NCBI RefSeq assembly: GCF_958298935.1
Contig: NC_084921.1
Span: forward strand, 36,723,501-36,787,500
Origin: Phragmites australis
Lineage: Eukaryota > Streptophyta > Magnoliopsida > Poales > Poaceae
Direction: 5' to 3'
DNA: 64,000 nt
Part shown: positions 11,980 through 24,361 of the stretch, in pieces
Layout of the letters: every line of letters starts with the position of its first letter
Position numbering within the stretch: position 1 is the stretch's first letter
Notes under the pieces: model-generated
What the model was told of the DNA's origin: nothing
The model's input: the letters and a program-made list of their open reading frames with translations, nothing else
Database searches by the model: none
Made by a program: the position numbers and the translations under genes

Positions 11980-12846
11980 GTGAGTAATCCGGATGGATTC
12001 CTCTGTTCTTAGAGTTAGTTTTCGTTCTCAATCAAACAACGACTATTCACTCTCTCCATTTAGTTAGTTGTTGATTCGTGCGCTGCATGGTGCCTTACTA
12101 ACCAATCCATCCGTCCATCCATGGTTGGATTAGGTTCTTCTTCATCGCGCAAGATCGACATTGTTTGATCTTGGTAGCTGATTAAGGTGCTGGTGCGGTT
12201 TATTTTCCAAAAATTTTGGGGCACTAGTGAAGTCCGCCCCTGCCACTGAACAGATGTCCTGCATTGCAGGAACATGGTGACCTGTAGAAATACCGTCTTC
12301 TCATCTGTGTGTCATATGGCTGTTTCTATTTGGGAAGAGTTTCATAGTACTCTAGTTATCCCAATACAAAAGAAAAAAAACCTCGAATGCTCATATGTTT
12401 TTGTCCAGTGTCTACCACAGCATGTAAAAAAAATGTGCTAATAGTGAAGATGGCACTACTGTAAATTGATAATAACGATTCTTGTAGCGGAAGAGTTATG
12501 CCGCTCAGTATTACATATATGTGTCAGTTTTACTGCTTTCGAAATAGAGTGGTTGGGAATTGTATTAGAGTGGTTCATATAGGGTGTGGTATATAGCTCA
12601 TCTAGTTGGCACGCGCTCAGCTGCTCAGCAGTAACTGATAGCTCAAATATCTCATTTGGTTAAACCGAGTATAAAATATTAATCAACTAGATTTAGGCAC
12701 CATTTTGTTGATCAAGAATAGGCCAATGTTTTCTTCCAAAACAATATGAATATATGATTAGGGGGAAACTGTTTGCAGCTATTTTCTTAAGAGCACATCT
12801 ATTTTGTTTTTTGCTTCAGGTCATCTCTCTGTCTGCGTGTTGCTTC

Positions 12847-14067
12847 ATGATTGGTCTCATGGAAGACCATGGGTCATGGGATTCTCTTTCAGTTGATCAC
12901 ATTGGAACTCCTGCATTTAACTCTGGAGTCGTTTCTGAGGCTAGCAATGGAAGCAAAGAATTATCAGTTTCATTGGACATGGTCGTTCCTGATGATATCC
13001 TAGAGAGAATCTTCACGTTCTTGCCTATAGCAAGCATGATAAGGGCAGCAGCAGTATGCAAAAGATGGTACAGCATTATCTATTCAAGCAGATTTCTTTG
13101 GACCCACATGTTGCCTCAAAGGCCGTGGTACTTCATGTTCACCTCTAATGAAACTGCTGCTGGGTATGCTTTTGACCCCATCCTCCGGAAGTGGTATGAT
13201 TTAGAGCTTCCTTGTATTGATAAGAGCAGTTGTTTTGTCTCTTCTTCTTGTGGCCTAGTTTGCTTCATGGATAATGACAACAGGAACACCATTTCTGTAT
13301 CTAACCCTATCACAAAAGATTCCAAGAGGATTTTGGAGCCTCCGGGTGTAACATTGCCAGATTACAGTACAATTGCCATAAAGGTTGATCGTTTGTCTCA
13401 TAATTACACCATTACATTGGCAAAATCCAAGCAGATTCCTGAAGATTTTGTCAGATGGGATTTTTCAGTATACAAGTATGACTCATGGAGTGGTACATGG
13501 GTAACTGCTGTGAGCGAAGTGTTCATCGGTTGGAGAGGGGGTGATGATAGTGTAATATGCGATGGAATCCTGTACTGTTTAATTCACTCCACCGGGGTTC
13601 TTGGCAATGTCAACCCCCGTCATGGCCTTATCATGTATGACCTTGTTGCTGGACCTTCTGAGACTTCGTTAATGCAAACGTCAATCCCGGTACCTTGTTC
13701 TCTCACATGTGGACGTCTGGTAAACTTAAAGGAGAAGCTGGTTTTGGTTGGCGGAATTGCAAAGCACAACAGACCAGACATCATTAAAGGAATAGGAATA
13801 TGGGAACTCCATGAGAAACACTGGCATGAGGTAGCTCGGATGCCACACAAATTCTTCCAAGGATTTGGCGAATTTGATGATGTTTTCGCCAGCAGCGGCA
13901 CGGATGACCTTGTCTACATACAAAGCTATGGTGCAACTGCTTTGCTTGTTTTTGACATGATGCAGAAGCAATGGAGGTGGTCAGTAAAATGCCCTGTGAC
14001 CAAAAGATTTCCTCTCCAGCTTTTCACTGGCTTTTGCTTTGAGCCTCGGCTTGATATCACTGCTTAA
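12847..14067 (+). CDS. HWS: F-box/kelch-type protein, HAWAIIAN SKIRT (HWS) ortholog
   Basis: Predicted 406-residue SCF-type E3 ligase adaptor. The F-box lies at about residues 44-84 (VVPDDILERIFTFLPIAS...VCKRWY) and binds SKP1-like proteins in this family. The rest forms a kelch-like beta-propeller for substrate contact. Diagnostic stretches are QRPWYFMF, SSCGLVCFMDND, GWRGGDDSVIC, PCSLTCGRL, FFQGFGEFDDVFASSGTDD and the C-terminus KRFPLQLFTGFCFEPRL; these closely match what I know of Arabidopsis At3g61590. HWS is known to affect organ growth, sepal abscission and microRNA pathways. The coding region is one exon. The frame stays open 31 codons upstream to 12754, but that stretch is upstream of the acceptor at 12819 and so intronic. 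ATG 12847 is the first in the spliced exon; a second ATG follows four codons on. No damage is seen. Confidence 0.92.
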   Translation: MIGLMEDHGSWDSLSVDHIGTPAFNSGVVSEASNGSKELSVSLDMVVPDDILERIFTFLPIASMIRAAAVCKRWYSIIYSSRFLWTHMLPQRPWYFMFTSNETAAGYAFDPILRKWYDLELPCIDKSSCFVSSSCGLVCFMDNDNRNTISVSNPITKDSKRILEPPGVTLPDYSTIAIKVDRLSHNYTITLAKSKQIPEDFVRWDFSVYKYDSWSGTWVTAVSEVFIGWRGGDDSVICDGILYCLIHSTGVLGNVNPRHGLIMYDLVAGPSETSLMQTSIPVPCSLTCGRLVNLKEKLVLVGGIAKHNRPDIIKGIGIWELHEKHWHEVARMPHKFFQGFGEFDDVFASSGTDDLVYIQSYGATALLVFDMMQKQWRWSVKCPVTKRFPLQLFTGFCFEPRLDITA

Positions 14068-16797
14068 TATGTACCAGTTTATCTTTTTACCTTTCAGTGG
14101 AATCAGATCAGCTATCATGTTATTATTCATGAAAATCCATGCAAGTTTTGTCGCATTCTTTCAACCATTTTGTTGTTTTCCTTTTCTGAGTTCTGCCCCT
14201 GCCTCATTCGTTCTGCTGGATGCAATAAATCTGTAGAATATTATATGTGCTGACTTACATATCATATTATACCTGCATTAAAATGTACCATTTTGTTGTT
14301 TCTTTTGCAAAAAAAACAGTATATAGATGTACTTTCCTTATCTGATTTCCCAGTTCTGCCTTGCACTCGGCAACACCTGCATATGCTGTCTGTACTTAAT
14401 AGAACCACTTTGCATGTTTAACTTGGTCCATATAAATGAATGACAGGTTGGCAGGTTGCCCTTACACCACGACCAGACAGATAAAATTTGCAGTGCTGTA
14501 AATAATGTAACCTGCCTTTCTTTGTTTTCCGAGATCGTCCTATCCAATATGTTTTGAAACCACTCCTATCCTATATGTGATAGCCAATATTTGTCCTTTT
14601 TCGGTCTTGAGCGACAACTTCAACTGTATACATTTTTGTTTCTTGTGTCTTACTATTCATCCACGCTGGCCCTACATCTCCTGAGGTTGCTGCTGCAAAC
14701 AGCTTGCACACTGGTCTCACCAAGCGATTGAAATTCGTTTCTCAGTGCCTTGCTGATTTTTGTAGAAATCATCATGGGCCAAATCAAGGTTTCCTCTTGT
14801 GGGAGCTGTCCCCTCCTTTACTGCCTCTGATACCTTCATGACCATGAACCTGCAGCATGGTGCAAGTGAGCCAGAGAGGCCATTGATGAAGTTTCAACGC
14901 TTGTCACAGCTGCTGTTGTGTACAAGTAGTGCAGCTGAGGCATTAATGGCTTAGCCGTACCTGTGGTTCTCAGGATGCTGTTTTTTCTTTTCTTTTTTGC
15001 TTTTCTTTGAGAAGGATTCTCAGTATGGTGTCGTGCACTTCATGCAGTGCATATGGTGGTGTTTGTTGTTTTGCACTGGTTTTCATCTTTCTACCAGCTT
15101 GCTGTCTCTCCATGTGGTCTGTTTTGTGACTGATGTTTTACTTTTACCTCGACACGGATCCTTGTTTTGCTGACCTCTTTCATCAGAAGCTTGTGAGTCT
15201 GATGTGGTCTCCATGCAGGATTTTATTTGATTTTCTGGGTAAGGAAGTGATCTCATGTCGTTTGCTGTTGCTACCAAATGTCACAGATGAGGCCTACCAC
15301 CTGAAATGATTTTGGTATTGTCCTCCAGTTCCAGTTCGGCTGTTATGTAGGCTTGGCCAATATGGATAAGTGATGATGCCTGCTGGCTAAACATGAAATC
15401 GAGAACGTGGTTGTACAGTGTGTAGTGCGCAGCATCAGGTTCAGTTCTGACATTATTTGCAAACAGGGAACTTTGGCTGTCTGTGTGGATACTGTATAGT
15501 AGTTGGGTTCTTTCCAGTGATAGTTTGTAATGGCACATTTGTTCTCCTTTCTGGAATCGATTATTTCGTTTCTGGATGCTTGGTTGGAAATTTGAGAAAA
15601 CTTCGATCTGATGACAACGATGCGGCATAAAGTGGTTGATTTCATGTTTACTTGGAGTGTCCTTTCCTTCTCTTTTTTTTTTCTTTCAGAGGAGCTTGGA
15701 GTGTTTTTTTTTTATGGACCTTGAAGCATCTTTCTGAGCACATAACTCTGGATATATAGGGATTGTTTGGCATGCTCTAGTTTTAGATTTACTCTATAGA
15801 TTCAAAGTAGAGGAGATTCATTAATGGTTGATGGCCAAAGTACCTAATATCTTCTTAACTAGGTAGACTGGTTGATTTTTTACGGGGGTGGATTCACGTT
15901 TGGACTAATGTTTTGATTGCTCAATGTGATTGTGTAGGGAAGTGAGAAGATCTATAACCGGCCTGTTTCATAAAATCGTAGGGCTTCCTCTAGATCCATT
16001 GTGGATCTTTATCTGAAGCCCTGCCAAATACCCATGATCGATTCTCAAGCCCAACTCCAGATGTGCCATAGCAGTTGAGATGGGCCGTTAAGCCTTGTGC
16101 ATCATGCTCACCACCAATGCGTTAGTCCTTATGTAGACAACGGATTTTTTTAATTTTTTATTTCAGAAATTGTAGAAATATACACCTATTTTAAAAAATT
16201 GCAAAAATAGGCCCTTTTCACTCGAGCAATATTGATCGCCCATTCACTAGGTAATTTGTTTCAAAATCATAAAAATATCATGTTTCAATGCTCTCAATCT
16301 TCAAAACACTATTTGAATAGTCATGAAAAATTATTCATAAAATTTGTGGTGTAGATAATGCTATAATTTAGCTTTCCACAAAATTTAAACTCTAGTCATT
16401 ACTTGTACAATGAGGAAAAAATCAGTACAAGAAGGGACATTTCATGCGAATAAAAGCATGGGGAATGCATGCATGATAATTACGCATGGGGGTGGCGATT
16501 CACCGCCACAATTTTCCATGAAAAATATTGTAGGAGTAGAAACATATAGACAACTCGCGTACAATCATTGTTTATCAGGTCGAATATGGGATCCAGAAGC
16601 ACAAGACAAAAATCCCCGAAATAAAATTCATAGTAACATAAGCTAGCGATACACATGTCTACTTACCATGTACATACGTACTGTTGCTCTACGAACCGTA
16701 CATCACGCCGATATCAAGCAGCTTACCCATGTAGGTAACTACTAGCAGTTACGTAACATGCATATCCATAGCTGATTCTCAAAAATAAAAATATCTA
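14068..16797. other. 3' flank of the HWS-like gene, no further gene seen
   Basis: The 3' UTR probably ends soon after AATAAA at 14224. Beyond that I see no credible coding region; minus-strand ORFs at 15281-15645 have no recognisable features. AT-rich low-complexity DNA dominates after 15650. Confidence 0.45.
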
Positions 16798-17440
16798 TCT
16801 ATACTTGTATACTTCTATAAAATATATAAATTATGGCAGAACATAATGATCTTTATTGTTCACCCGAGTTGATCAAATGGTTATCGTACAAAGATTCTCT
16901 CCATTCCTCCTTCTAAAATACATTTAATCTCATATTAATCGTCTTCAATATCTAGACATCTAATATTTATCTTCTATATATTCTAAAAATAAATTCAATC
17001 TCTTATTATTTGTTTTTCATATCTAAACGTCTAATATATACATTCTATACATAATTATATCATGAATTAATTCTACATATATAAAACACGTGTACAGTTG
17101 ATAGTTCATAGATACAGTCTAGCTGATGAATCCGTTGGTCATACCAAAGTCATCTAGATTATCTGTACGCTGATCAGTAGAGGAAGAAAAAAAATTCTCC
17201 ACATAAAGCTAAAAGTCGGCAATTCATATGGGACTAGGATTGTTTCTTTCTTGATCAAAACTGTCCTAATATACATTAATAAAATAATAATTTAATGGAA
17301 CAACATGCTTCGTAAATCGTAGATATTCCTAGAGTGACCCCTTCTTCAAACAACATCTTAGGGGCGGTTGATTCACCGCGTTTTGACTCAGACCACTTGT
17401 GTTTAAATTCTTGTGCGCACCTTTATGTACATGAGAGTGA

Positions 17441-17702
17441 GGGTGGTTAGGCTGAGTTTTTTTTTGTTGACTTTTGTGGTTTTTGGCTTTTCCTTTTTGC
17501 TATTGGCTTTTACAATAAATTTGTAGCTTCTCAGCATATCAAAAGCTAAAAAAAACTCATCTCAATCAGCTTCTTAACTTTTAGTTTATTTCCTCAAAAA
17601 TCAGTTTTTCAGTTTTCTAAAACCAGCTCATTGCTGGACTGTTTGATTCGGCTTCTGACTTCTGAGAAATAGAAGCCCAGAAAAACCGAACCAAACTGGC
17701 TA
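17441..17702 (-). mobile_element. hAT-like MITE, family M1, uninterrupted copy
   Basis: On the minus strand it runs from GCCAGTTTGGTTCGG to CTCAGCCTAACC, about 260 bp. It matches, along its whole length, the outer MITE at 20819-21730 (shared words: GAAATGAG/GAGATGAGTTTTTT, AAATTTATTG, CTCAGCCTAACCA). This copy has no insertion and so serves as the empty-site reference for that nested pair. Confidence 0.65.
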
Positions 17703-17979
17703 AGTCTCAGTCTCAATGGAAAGGACATGACCACATTTCATGTGGTTGTGGATACTTGGCTCATAGTCTTTGTAGTTCTAAGCGTGTGTGGGTACACATA
17801 TAGCTACTGGCAACCGTGCATGTATTTCACACACGTAGAATTAATCTAAGATATAGCAATTCAAAGAAGTTAAATAAAATAACATAACAAAATAGAGATT
17901 TGCTTACATAAAATTCACAATATAATCATGTAATTTTAGAGTAAGAAAAATGGTGAGTACCAAGACATAAGGATGGTAA

Positions 17980-18390
17980 CATGTGAGATCAGGACTGGGT
18001 GGAGCGAGATGCACCCTATCCGAAACCCGAGACATCAAACTTGACCCAACCCCAAAATTCTTACCGGGTGCAAAACCACCCCGACCCCGGCCCAAGCGGG
18101 ACTCAAGACTCGATGGGGGATCCGAAACCCGATTGCGATGCGGGTCACAGGTGAGGGGGAGGTGCCGCATAGGAGCCGCAAAGGGGAGGGGAGGAGTGGT
18201 CGCCCTGGACCTGACTCGAATCGAGGCACGGTGCCTCACGAGTGAGAATTAAGCTCGGCCCCGAACTCGACCTGAATAGGGGCCCCGACCTGATAGTCTT
18301 GCGGGATAATTTCTACACCCAAATCTGTTCCCGTTAGGTCTGAAACCCACATGACTTCGACCCGGCCTATTGCCATCCTTAGCTGAATAG
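17980..18390. other. GC-rich CCGA/CCCGA-rich block, non-coding appearance
   Basis: Many short CCCGA/CCCGAC words (for example CCGAAACCCGA, CCCCGACCCCGG) in an otherwise AT-rich neighbourhood. ORFs on both strands (17904-18239 minus, 17983-18252 plus) have no recognised domain. This composition is common inside non-autonomous grass DNA elements. Confidence 0.4.
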
Positions 18391-18862
18391 AAGGGTGGAG
18401 GGGACGATTTATGAGGGAATGAAAATAATTCTCGTATAGTATCTTGGTGTAAAGATATAACGATAGAGGCGACCTCCATGGTACATGGTGATGGAGGTGA
18501 GGTGCAGATGGTGACACACCCTCTCCAGAAAGCTAATGTTGTAGGTGAAGTACAGGAAGCGGAGAAACTTAACACTGTAGGTGAAGTGCAGGAGGTGTCG
18601 CACTCTCTAGAGAAACTTAATGATGAATGTATAAAAAATAAATATCTAATGATGAATGTATAAAAAATAAATATTTGATGTCTAGGTATGAAAGATAAAT
18701 ATTGGACATCTAGGTATAAAAGATAAATAATAAGATATTAAATAATGTATTTTTAGAAGGAGAAACGGGATATAAATTTATACGATGATCATTTGATCAA
18801 TTTGATGGACAGTGCAGATCGATTGGATCTATCACAACTCATATATTTTATAGGAGTAGAGA

Positions 18863-19350
18863 TGCATACATATGTGGTATGGGTGCATGATAGTGTGAAT
18901 GGATACCTTGTAACATCAACAGAGGCGATACATAGTATAATTTAGAATTAAGTAGAATTGAAATTCCTTTGGTTTATATTGATGTCTCGCATGTTGGAAA
19001 ACCTAACAACAATGTCTTTGATGAGAGAAACCTTTTATTTAAAAAAAAAAGACCAAAAGCTCTTCCTTGTTGCATTGGTAGATATAAGAGAATGCAAACA
19101 CCAACAAAAACGGGTGAAGACACCTCTTGATCAGCACCGAATGTTGCAGATCTTGTTGTTGGGTACGTAGGAATTCCAAAAAGTATACCAGTGGAAGAAG
19201 TGGCATAATATGGGAGAAAAAACATGGAAAATTGCATCAAAGTTAGGCATGCAGGGCTGTCAACCGAGTCGCCACCATAGTTCATGATCTGAATTTTCAT
19301 GGAAAATAAGTAGCAGAAACAGACAGCTCACCGTTTATCGTTTATATATT
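18863..19350. other. Unassigned stretch with a 108-codon minus-strand ORF
   Basis: The minus-strand ORF 18974-19300 is hydrophobic in parts (MQFSMFFLPYYATSS, VFVGVCILLYLP) but I recognise no family. It may be chance or a fragment of a captured gene. Confidence 0.25.
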
Positions 19351-19566
19351 GATTCGGTCTCCAATAAATACTTTGACCATTATCCTTTTCTAATTGTATA
19401 TTATCTAAAGTTATTAAAAATATAATCATTTAAAATTATTTTTTATTGCAATTCAACTAAAAATCATTTTCCAATGACAAATCTTAGTTTGTGTATATCA
19501 ATGATCAAAGTTACTAAAATTTAACCGCATATATCTCTAACGATATCTATATCAGAACGGAGTGAA
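19351..19566. mobile_element. Stowaway-like MITE
   Basis: The left end GATTCGGTCTCCAATAAATA and the right end (reverse complement ATTCACTCCGTTCTGATATA) are the mutated ends of the common ACTCCGTYY Stowaway type. The AT-rich interior keeps AAAGTTATTAAAA and CAAAGTTACTAAAATTTAA blocks typical of this MITE. About 216 bp, non-coding. Confidence 0.65.
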
Positions 19567-20818
19567 TATCTACTACTAACGTGTGGTGTGTGAGCATGTG
19601 TATGTGCTTGCGCCTGACTTGTATAAAAAAAGTTGGTAACATCATTACAATGCATTAGTGTACTAAAATGAGATGAGCAAATTCCCTTCACGCTCAACAT
19701 TTGTTTTCTCTAGTTACAATCAAACAAAAAAAAATCAAACAACTACACAACTAAACCATGGTTGTTATTCACTGTTCAACCAAGCGCGGAGTTTACTCCA
19801 GCAGTTAGGCACAACCGCACAAGCCATGAATGTACTAAAAAATCGCCACTAGTTTTTTTTAATACTTTCTCTTATATGCATAAATTTGTGCCATGCAAAA
19901 ATTTGAAATTTCAGCGTCTGCCTGGCCCCTAGAAACCGCCAATTTGACCAAACGAACTAATTCCAACAAAATTTCACCAGACCCCGACTGACCACTGACC
20001 AGTCAGTTCTACGTACGAAGACTCCGATTGGATTTCTCCGGTTTCCACTACGGCTTGGACGCATGGATTTTCTCCACAGGCAGCCTACACAGATTGACTC
20101 TGATTTGGCCACCAACTGGCAGCGCTAGTGATCTTCGACTTGAGATCTTGGATTTGCGCGTGTATTAAACGCAGGTCACGTAAGCAAAAGTCCTCCATGA
20201 TTGGCAGTGCTTGATAATCAATCAGCCAAAGAGATGCAAAGTCGTCTTTTTCTGCGGGATCAATACGTACTTTCCACGGGAAAATATGCAGTTCAGAATT
20301 CAGACTGGATATGTCAATGTAAATTGGACCGAAGGAACCCCGTAGGAATGGAATTTCAGCGTACTATTCGGTGCTTATTACGGACTTGTTGATGACGCCG
20401 TGTTCTCCTTCCAGAAAAATGGCGAATGTCATACCTATCTGATAAGATTAGTCTCTGACTAACGGGGCATGCGCGTTCATGCACGTAAGCGGAAAAGGAC
20501 GCCTCGATTCTAGCGCATCTTCGTAGGCCAAAATAAAGGAGATCAGATGGAGGGAGCGAGGGACACGGATCCTCTACATTAATGACTATTAATGCAGAGG
20601 ATTACTGTTTTGTACAGTAATATGAGTCTGTTGTTACAATCCTAAGCATTAATTAATCACTATTGCTGCACATTACTGTAGCATCAGGCACTATATCGTA
20701 CTGTAGCAGTTGATCCAATGTATCCATCGCCAAATCAATAGTTGTAGAATGCTCCTAATGCACTCCACTGTAGTCTCTGCAGTCAGCTCCAACCGAGACC
20801 TTTCAGTGCTCAGATATA
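19567..20818. other. Gene-free intergenic DNA
   Basis: No convincing coding region, RNA gene or terminal repeat. One 63-codon ORF at 20201-20392 has no recognisable features. Confidence 0.45.
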
Positions 20819-21034
20819 GGCCCTGTTTGGTTGGGCATTTTCTGTCAGAAGCTCAATCAAATCAACTGCTAAGAAGTTAGCTTTTGAATAGATAAAAAAT
20901 TGGTTTATTACGAAATGAATTAAAAGTTAAAAAGCTAGTTGAAATGAGTTTTTTAGTTTTTGGGGTGCTAAGGGTGCATTTGATTGGAAGTCGAGGTTGG
21001 ATGGGATATGACCATCCCTGTTTTTCAGGATAGG

Positions 21035-21155
21035 ATGATTCAATTTTCTGTTTGGTTGGATAGATGGGTAGGATGAGCCAGTTTTCTATTTGGTTGGTGG
21101 GATAAGAGTGGATAAGATGAGCCAGTTTTCTGTTTGGTTAGATGGATTGGATGAG
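21035..21155. repeat. Subterminal tandem repeats of the nested MITE
   Basis: Three to four imperfect copies of GATGAGCCAGTTTTCTRTTT with TTTGGTTRGAT spacers. Subterminal repeats are common transposase-binding sites in non-autonomous elements; that function is an inference here. Confidence 0.65.
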
Positions 21156-21163
21156 CTGAGTTA

Positions 21164-21425
21164 GTTATAAATTAGTACATCACATGAGAAGAATATTAGT
21201 GATTTTTTAGATTTTTGGAAATTTATTGGAGCCAATAAAAATTGTTAGAAATTATAAAAGTAGATTTATTTAGAAAATTTTAATTAAATATTGGCTTATA
21301 TTTTTTAATCAAACTAATTAAAATAGGTTGATAATGAGCTCTAGTTTGTCCATAAAAATATTTAGAATTTTTGAACTACTCTTATAATCTAAATAAAATC
21401 GAGAATTAAATATAAAATATAAAAT
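21164..21425 (+). repeat. Dispersed R block, copy 1
   Basis: AT-rich block beginning ATAAATTAGTACATCAC and ending AAATAAAATCGAGAATTAAA. Related blocks occur at 35552-35815 and 50712-50911 in the same orientation and at about 59750-59975 inverted. Confidence 0.75.
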
Positions 21426-21730
21426 CACACGTACCAACGCTCGGCAGACGAACGTGGACGAGTCCATCCGGGTTTTTTTACGGGATCGACTGATCCAGGA
21501 TCTTCAACGAATATTCCCTCCACATGGATGGTCCTGTCTGTTTCTGACCTTGAACCAAACAGTGGGCAGGAGAAAAAGGTGGATGGAGCGATCCCATCCA
21601 GCCCAGGACGATGAACCAAACGCACCCTAAGAAGTTAAAAATTTATTGCAAAAATCAATAGAAAAAACCATCAGTCGAGATGACAGAAGCCAACTTTTCA
21701 GCACAAAAGTCTCAGCCTAACCAAACACAG

Positions 21731-22270
21731 TCATACTCCCTTCGGTCAGAAGAAAATGTTTGCTTCTGATATAGTGGAGCGAGTGTTTGATGTAAGCATA
21801 ATATTCAGACAGGGTACTTGGGTAGGATATGCCAAATTATATGGAACCAAAGATTATATGAATAAACTGTTCCTTTATAGTCAAAATCACATTGAATCTG
21901 CAAATTAGGAACACAAAACCATGATACTAAGGGATCTGAAGAAGTACACGAAAAATAAGGGAAGCCGAAGAAAGGTTACAACTGAACGCACTTGCCTTAC
22001 AATCTCGATGGATTGGGTACTAGAGTAGTGTAAACTAAATGTGCATCAGAAATCCGAAACATTATACACGCAACCTCTCGTCAAGATGTACATGCCTAAC
22101 TATTAATGATTTTTTACTGTACATCTGGACTACAAAAGTCTAACAAGGTAAGTCGTCAAGTCTTCCAAGAGGACCAAGCCAAACTTCTCATAATCAATTC
22201 AGAAAGGGCCACGTCTAAAACTTGTTTTCCCCAATTATTCCTTGGAAGGAATAATTCAACCATGCACCCC
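21731..22270. other. Upstream region of the chitinase gene
   Basis: It starts with TACTCCCTTCGGTCAGAAG, which looks like one Stowaway terminus without a partner. GTCAA (reverse of a W-box core TTGAC) occurs near 22153. No coding region is seen. Confidence 0.35.
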
Positions 22271-22278
22271 TATATAAA
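22271..22278 (+). promoter_or_regulatory. TATA box of the chitinase gene
   Basis: TATATAAA 127 bp upstream of the chosen ATG, embedded in CCCCTATATAAAGGG. Position and context fit a strong plant core promoter. Confidence 0.75.
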
Positions 22279-22353
22279 GGGTTCCATGCTACCACTACTT
22301 CACCACCAAGCCAAAGCACGTACTACGTACGCAAAGGCCTCTCAGTTAGCTAA

Positions 22354-23301
<948 letters not shown>

Positions 23302-23401
23302 GCATAGCTTCGAGTACTTCTTGTTCTGGTTACCTCGCTAGCTATATAGTGGTTATTGGTTAAGCTAACGGACTAGACAAATAAGAGTGGATCAGCAGAC
23401 A

Positions 23402-23866
23402 CACTAGCGAGTGGCCAAAATCTAAAAATAAATAACATGTGGCATCATATTTTTTAAAATATGATAATATATTGATATATTTATAAATTTAGCATATGTA
23501 TTCGGCACATCATTTATGAAAAACCCGATTTCGATACGCGAGGCGTCGAAAAAAGATGGATCCGACAGTTTTCTACATCTCAGGTGTCGAAAACGGACTA
23601 TATTCGATACTTAGATGTCAAATACGCACAGACAACAACGGTTATGATGATTTTTTAAAGTAAACTTACCTCTTATTGTAGGTTTTATGCATATTTAAAT
23701 TTATTTTTATTTAAATTAAATTAAAAAGAGAATATCATGTATGAGTGTGGTATGAGTGCCTACCACACGTATGAGTATGTCATCGTAAACTTACCTCTTA
23801 TTATTTATTTTAGTAAATATGATATTATATTATTATCTATTTTTAGATTTTAACCACTAGCGAGTG
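23402..23866. mobile_element. TIR element with CACTMGCKAGTGG ends
   Basis: The left end CACTAGCGAGTGGCCAAAAT and the reverse complement of the right end CACTCGCTAGTGGTTAAAAT match over about 35 bp (through AATCTAAAAATARATAA). Length 465 bp, non-coding. A 128-bp internal partial duplication repeats TAAACTTACCTCTTATT (23661 and 23789). Parts of the interior match, in rearranged order, the element at 34.7-36.15 kb. No clear target-site duplication was seen. Confidence 0.6.
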
Positions 23867-24361
23867 CCTACCACGTATGAGTACGTCAGATTCTACTCTT
23901 GTGCCCGTGGGGTGTGGACTCGTAGTACGACTTTCCGTTACCCGATGAATAAAAGTTGACCGGCAATATATATACGAGTATGTTACAAAAGGAGTAAATT
24001 TCTCGCATCTTTGAATGCATCCGCTATCAAGGCAGCGGGAAAAGATGGAAACAGTAGGCGAGCAAACTCCTCGGCGGCGCGTGCGCTCGGTGTTCCACCT
24101 GATTGATTCATGCGCCGCGCCCGCGCTCAGCGACAGCGGCTGGACCAGACACGCAGAAATGCCCGCCTCGCGTCGTTTGACCGGCGCAAGTGCGCGACGT
24201 TATCGATTTTGGCGAGTGGTCGCGCGCCAGAAACACACGTTTCGAAGACGAGGCTTGCACCCGGGCGGCGGGCTTCTCGCCGTCGGTCAACGGCTCGAGA
24301 TTGCGATCGACGACACTCGCCGTCGCAAGTCAGACCGGCCGAGACGCCGTTCAACAGTATT
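23867..24361. other. Intergenic DNA between chitinase and GH18 remnant
   Basis: Changes from AT-rich to GC-rich near 24030. Overlapping ORFs on both strands from 24015 have no recognised domain. The GC-rich part may be the decayed promoter or leader of the GH18 remnant downstream. Confidence 0.35.

Larger units (their letters stand above)
16798..18862. mobile_element. Inverted-repeat-bounded element or pair of Helitron-like 5' ends
   Basis: The left arm (16798 to about 17050) and the reverse complement of the right arm (18862 back to about 18630) align over more than 200 bp with few gaps. Shared landmarks are CTATAAAATATAT, TTGATCAAATG, CTCCTTCTAAAA and repeated ATAAATATTxGAYRTCTA blocks. 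The left terminus reads TCTATACTTG after A and the right one TCTCTACTCC, both resembling Helitron 5' ends, pointing inward. No target-site duplication flanks the pair. The inside includes a hAT-like MITE (17441-17702) and a GC-rich block (17980-18380). It may be a long-TIR element or two insertions in opposite orientation. Confidence 0.6.
20972..21627 (+). mobile_element. PIF/Harbinger (Tourist-like) MITE nested in the M1 MITE
   Basis: The termini are GGGTGCATTTGATTGG and, reverse-complemented, GGGTGCGTTTGGTTCATC. It is flanked on both sides by TAA (20969-20971 and 21628-21630), the three-base target duplication of PIF/Harbinger elements. Length 656 bp. Near the left end a GATGAGCCAGTTTTCTRTTTGG unit recurs about three to four times (about 21035-21155). 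The interior contains the dispersed R block also found at 35.5, 50.7 and 59.8 kb. No transposase is encoded, so it is non-autonomous. Confidence 0.8.
20819..21730 (+). mobile_element. hAT-like MITE, family M1, split by a nested insertion
   Basis: Outer ends are GGCCCTGTTTGGTTGGGC on the left and, as the reverse complement of the right end, CTGTGTTTGGTTAGGCTGAG. Removing the nested element at 20972-21627 and one copy of its TAA duplication leaves about 253 bp that match the intact M1 copy at 17441-17702 in reverse orientation. Confidence 0.75.

Noticed and set aside
12754..12846. Upstream extension of the F-box protein (start at 12754)
   Set aside because: These 31 codons lie mostly before a strong splice acceptor at 12819 and encode no conserved residues; HWS-type proteins start near the chosen ATG.
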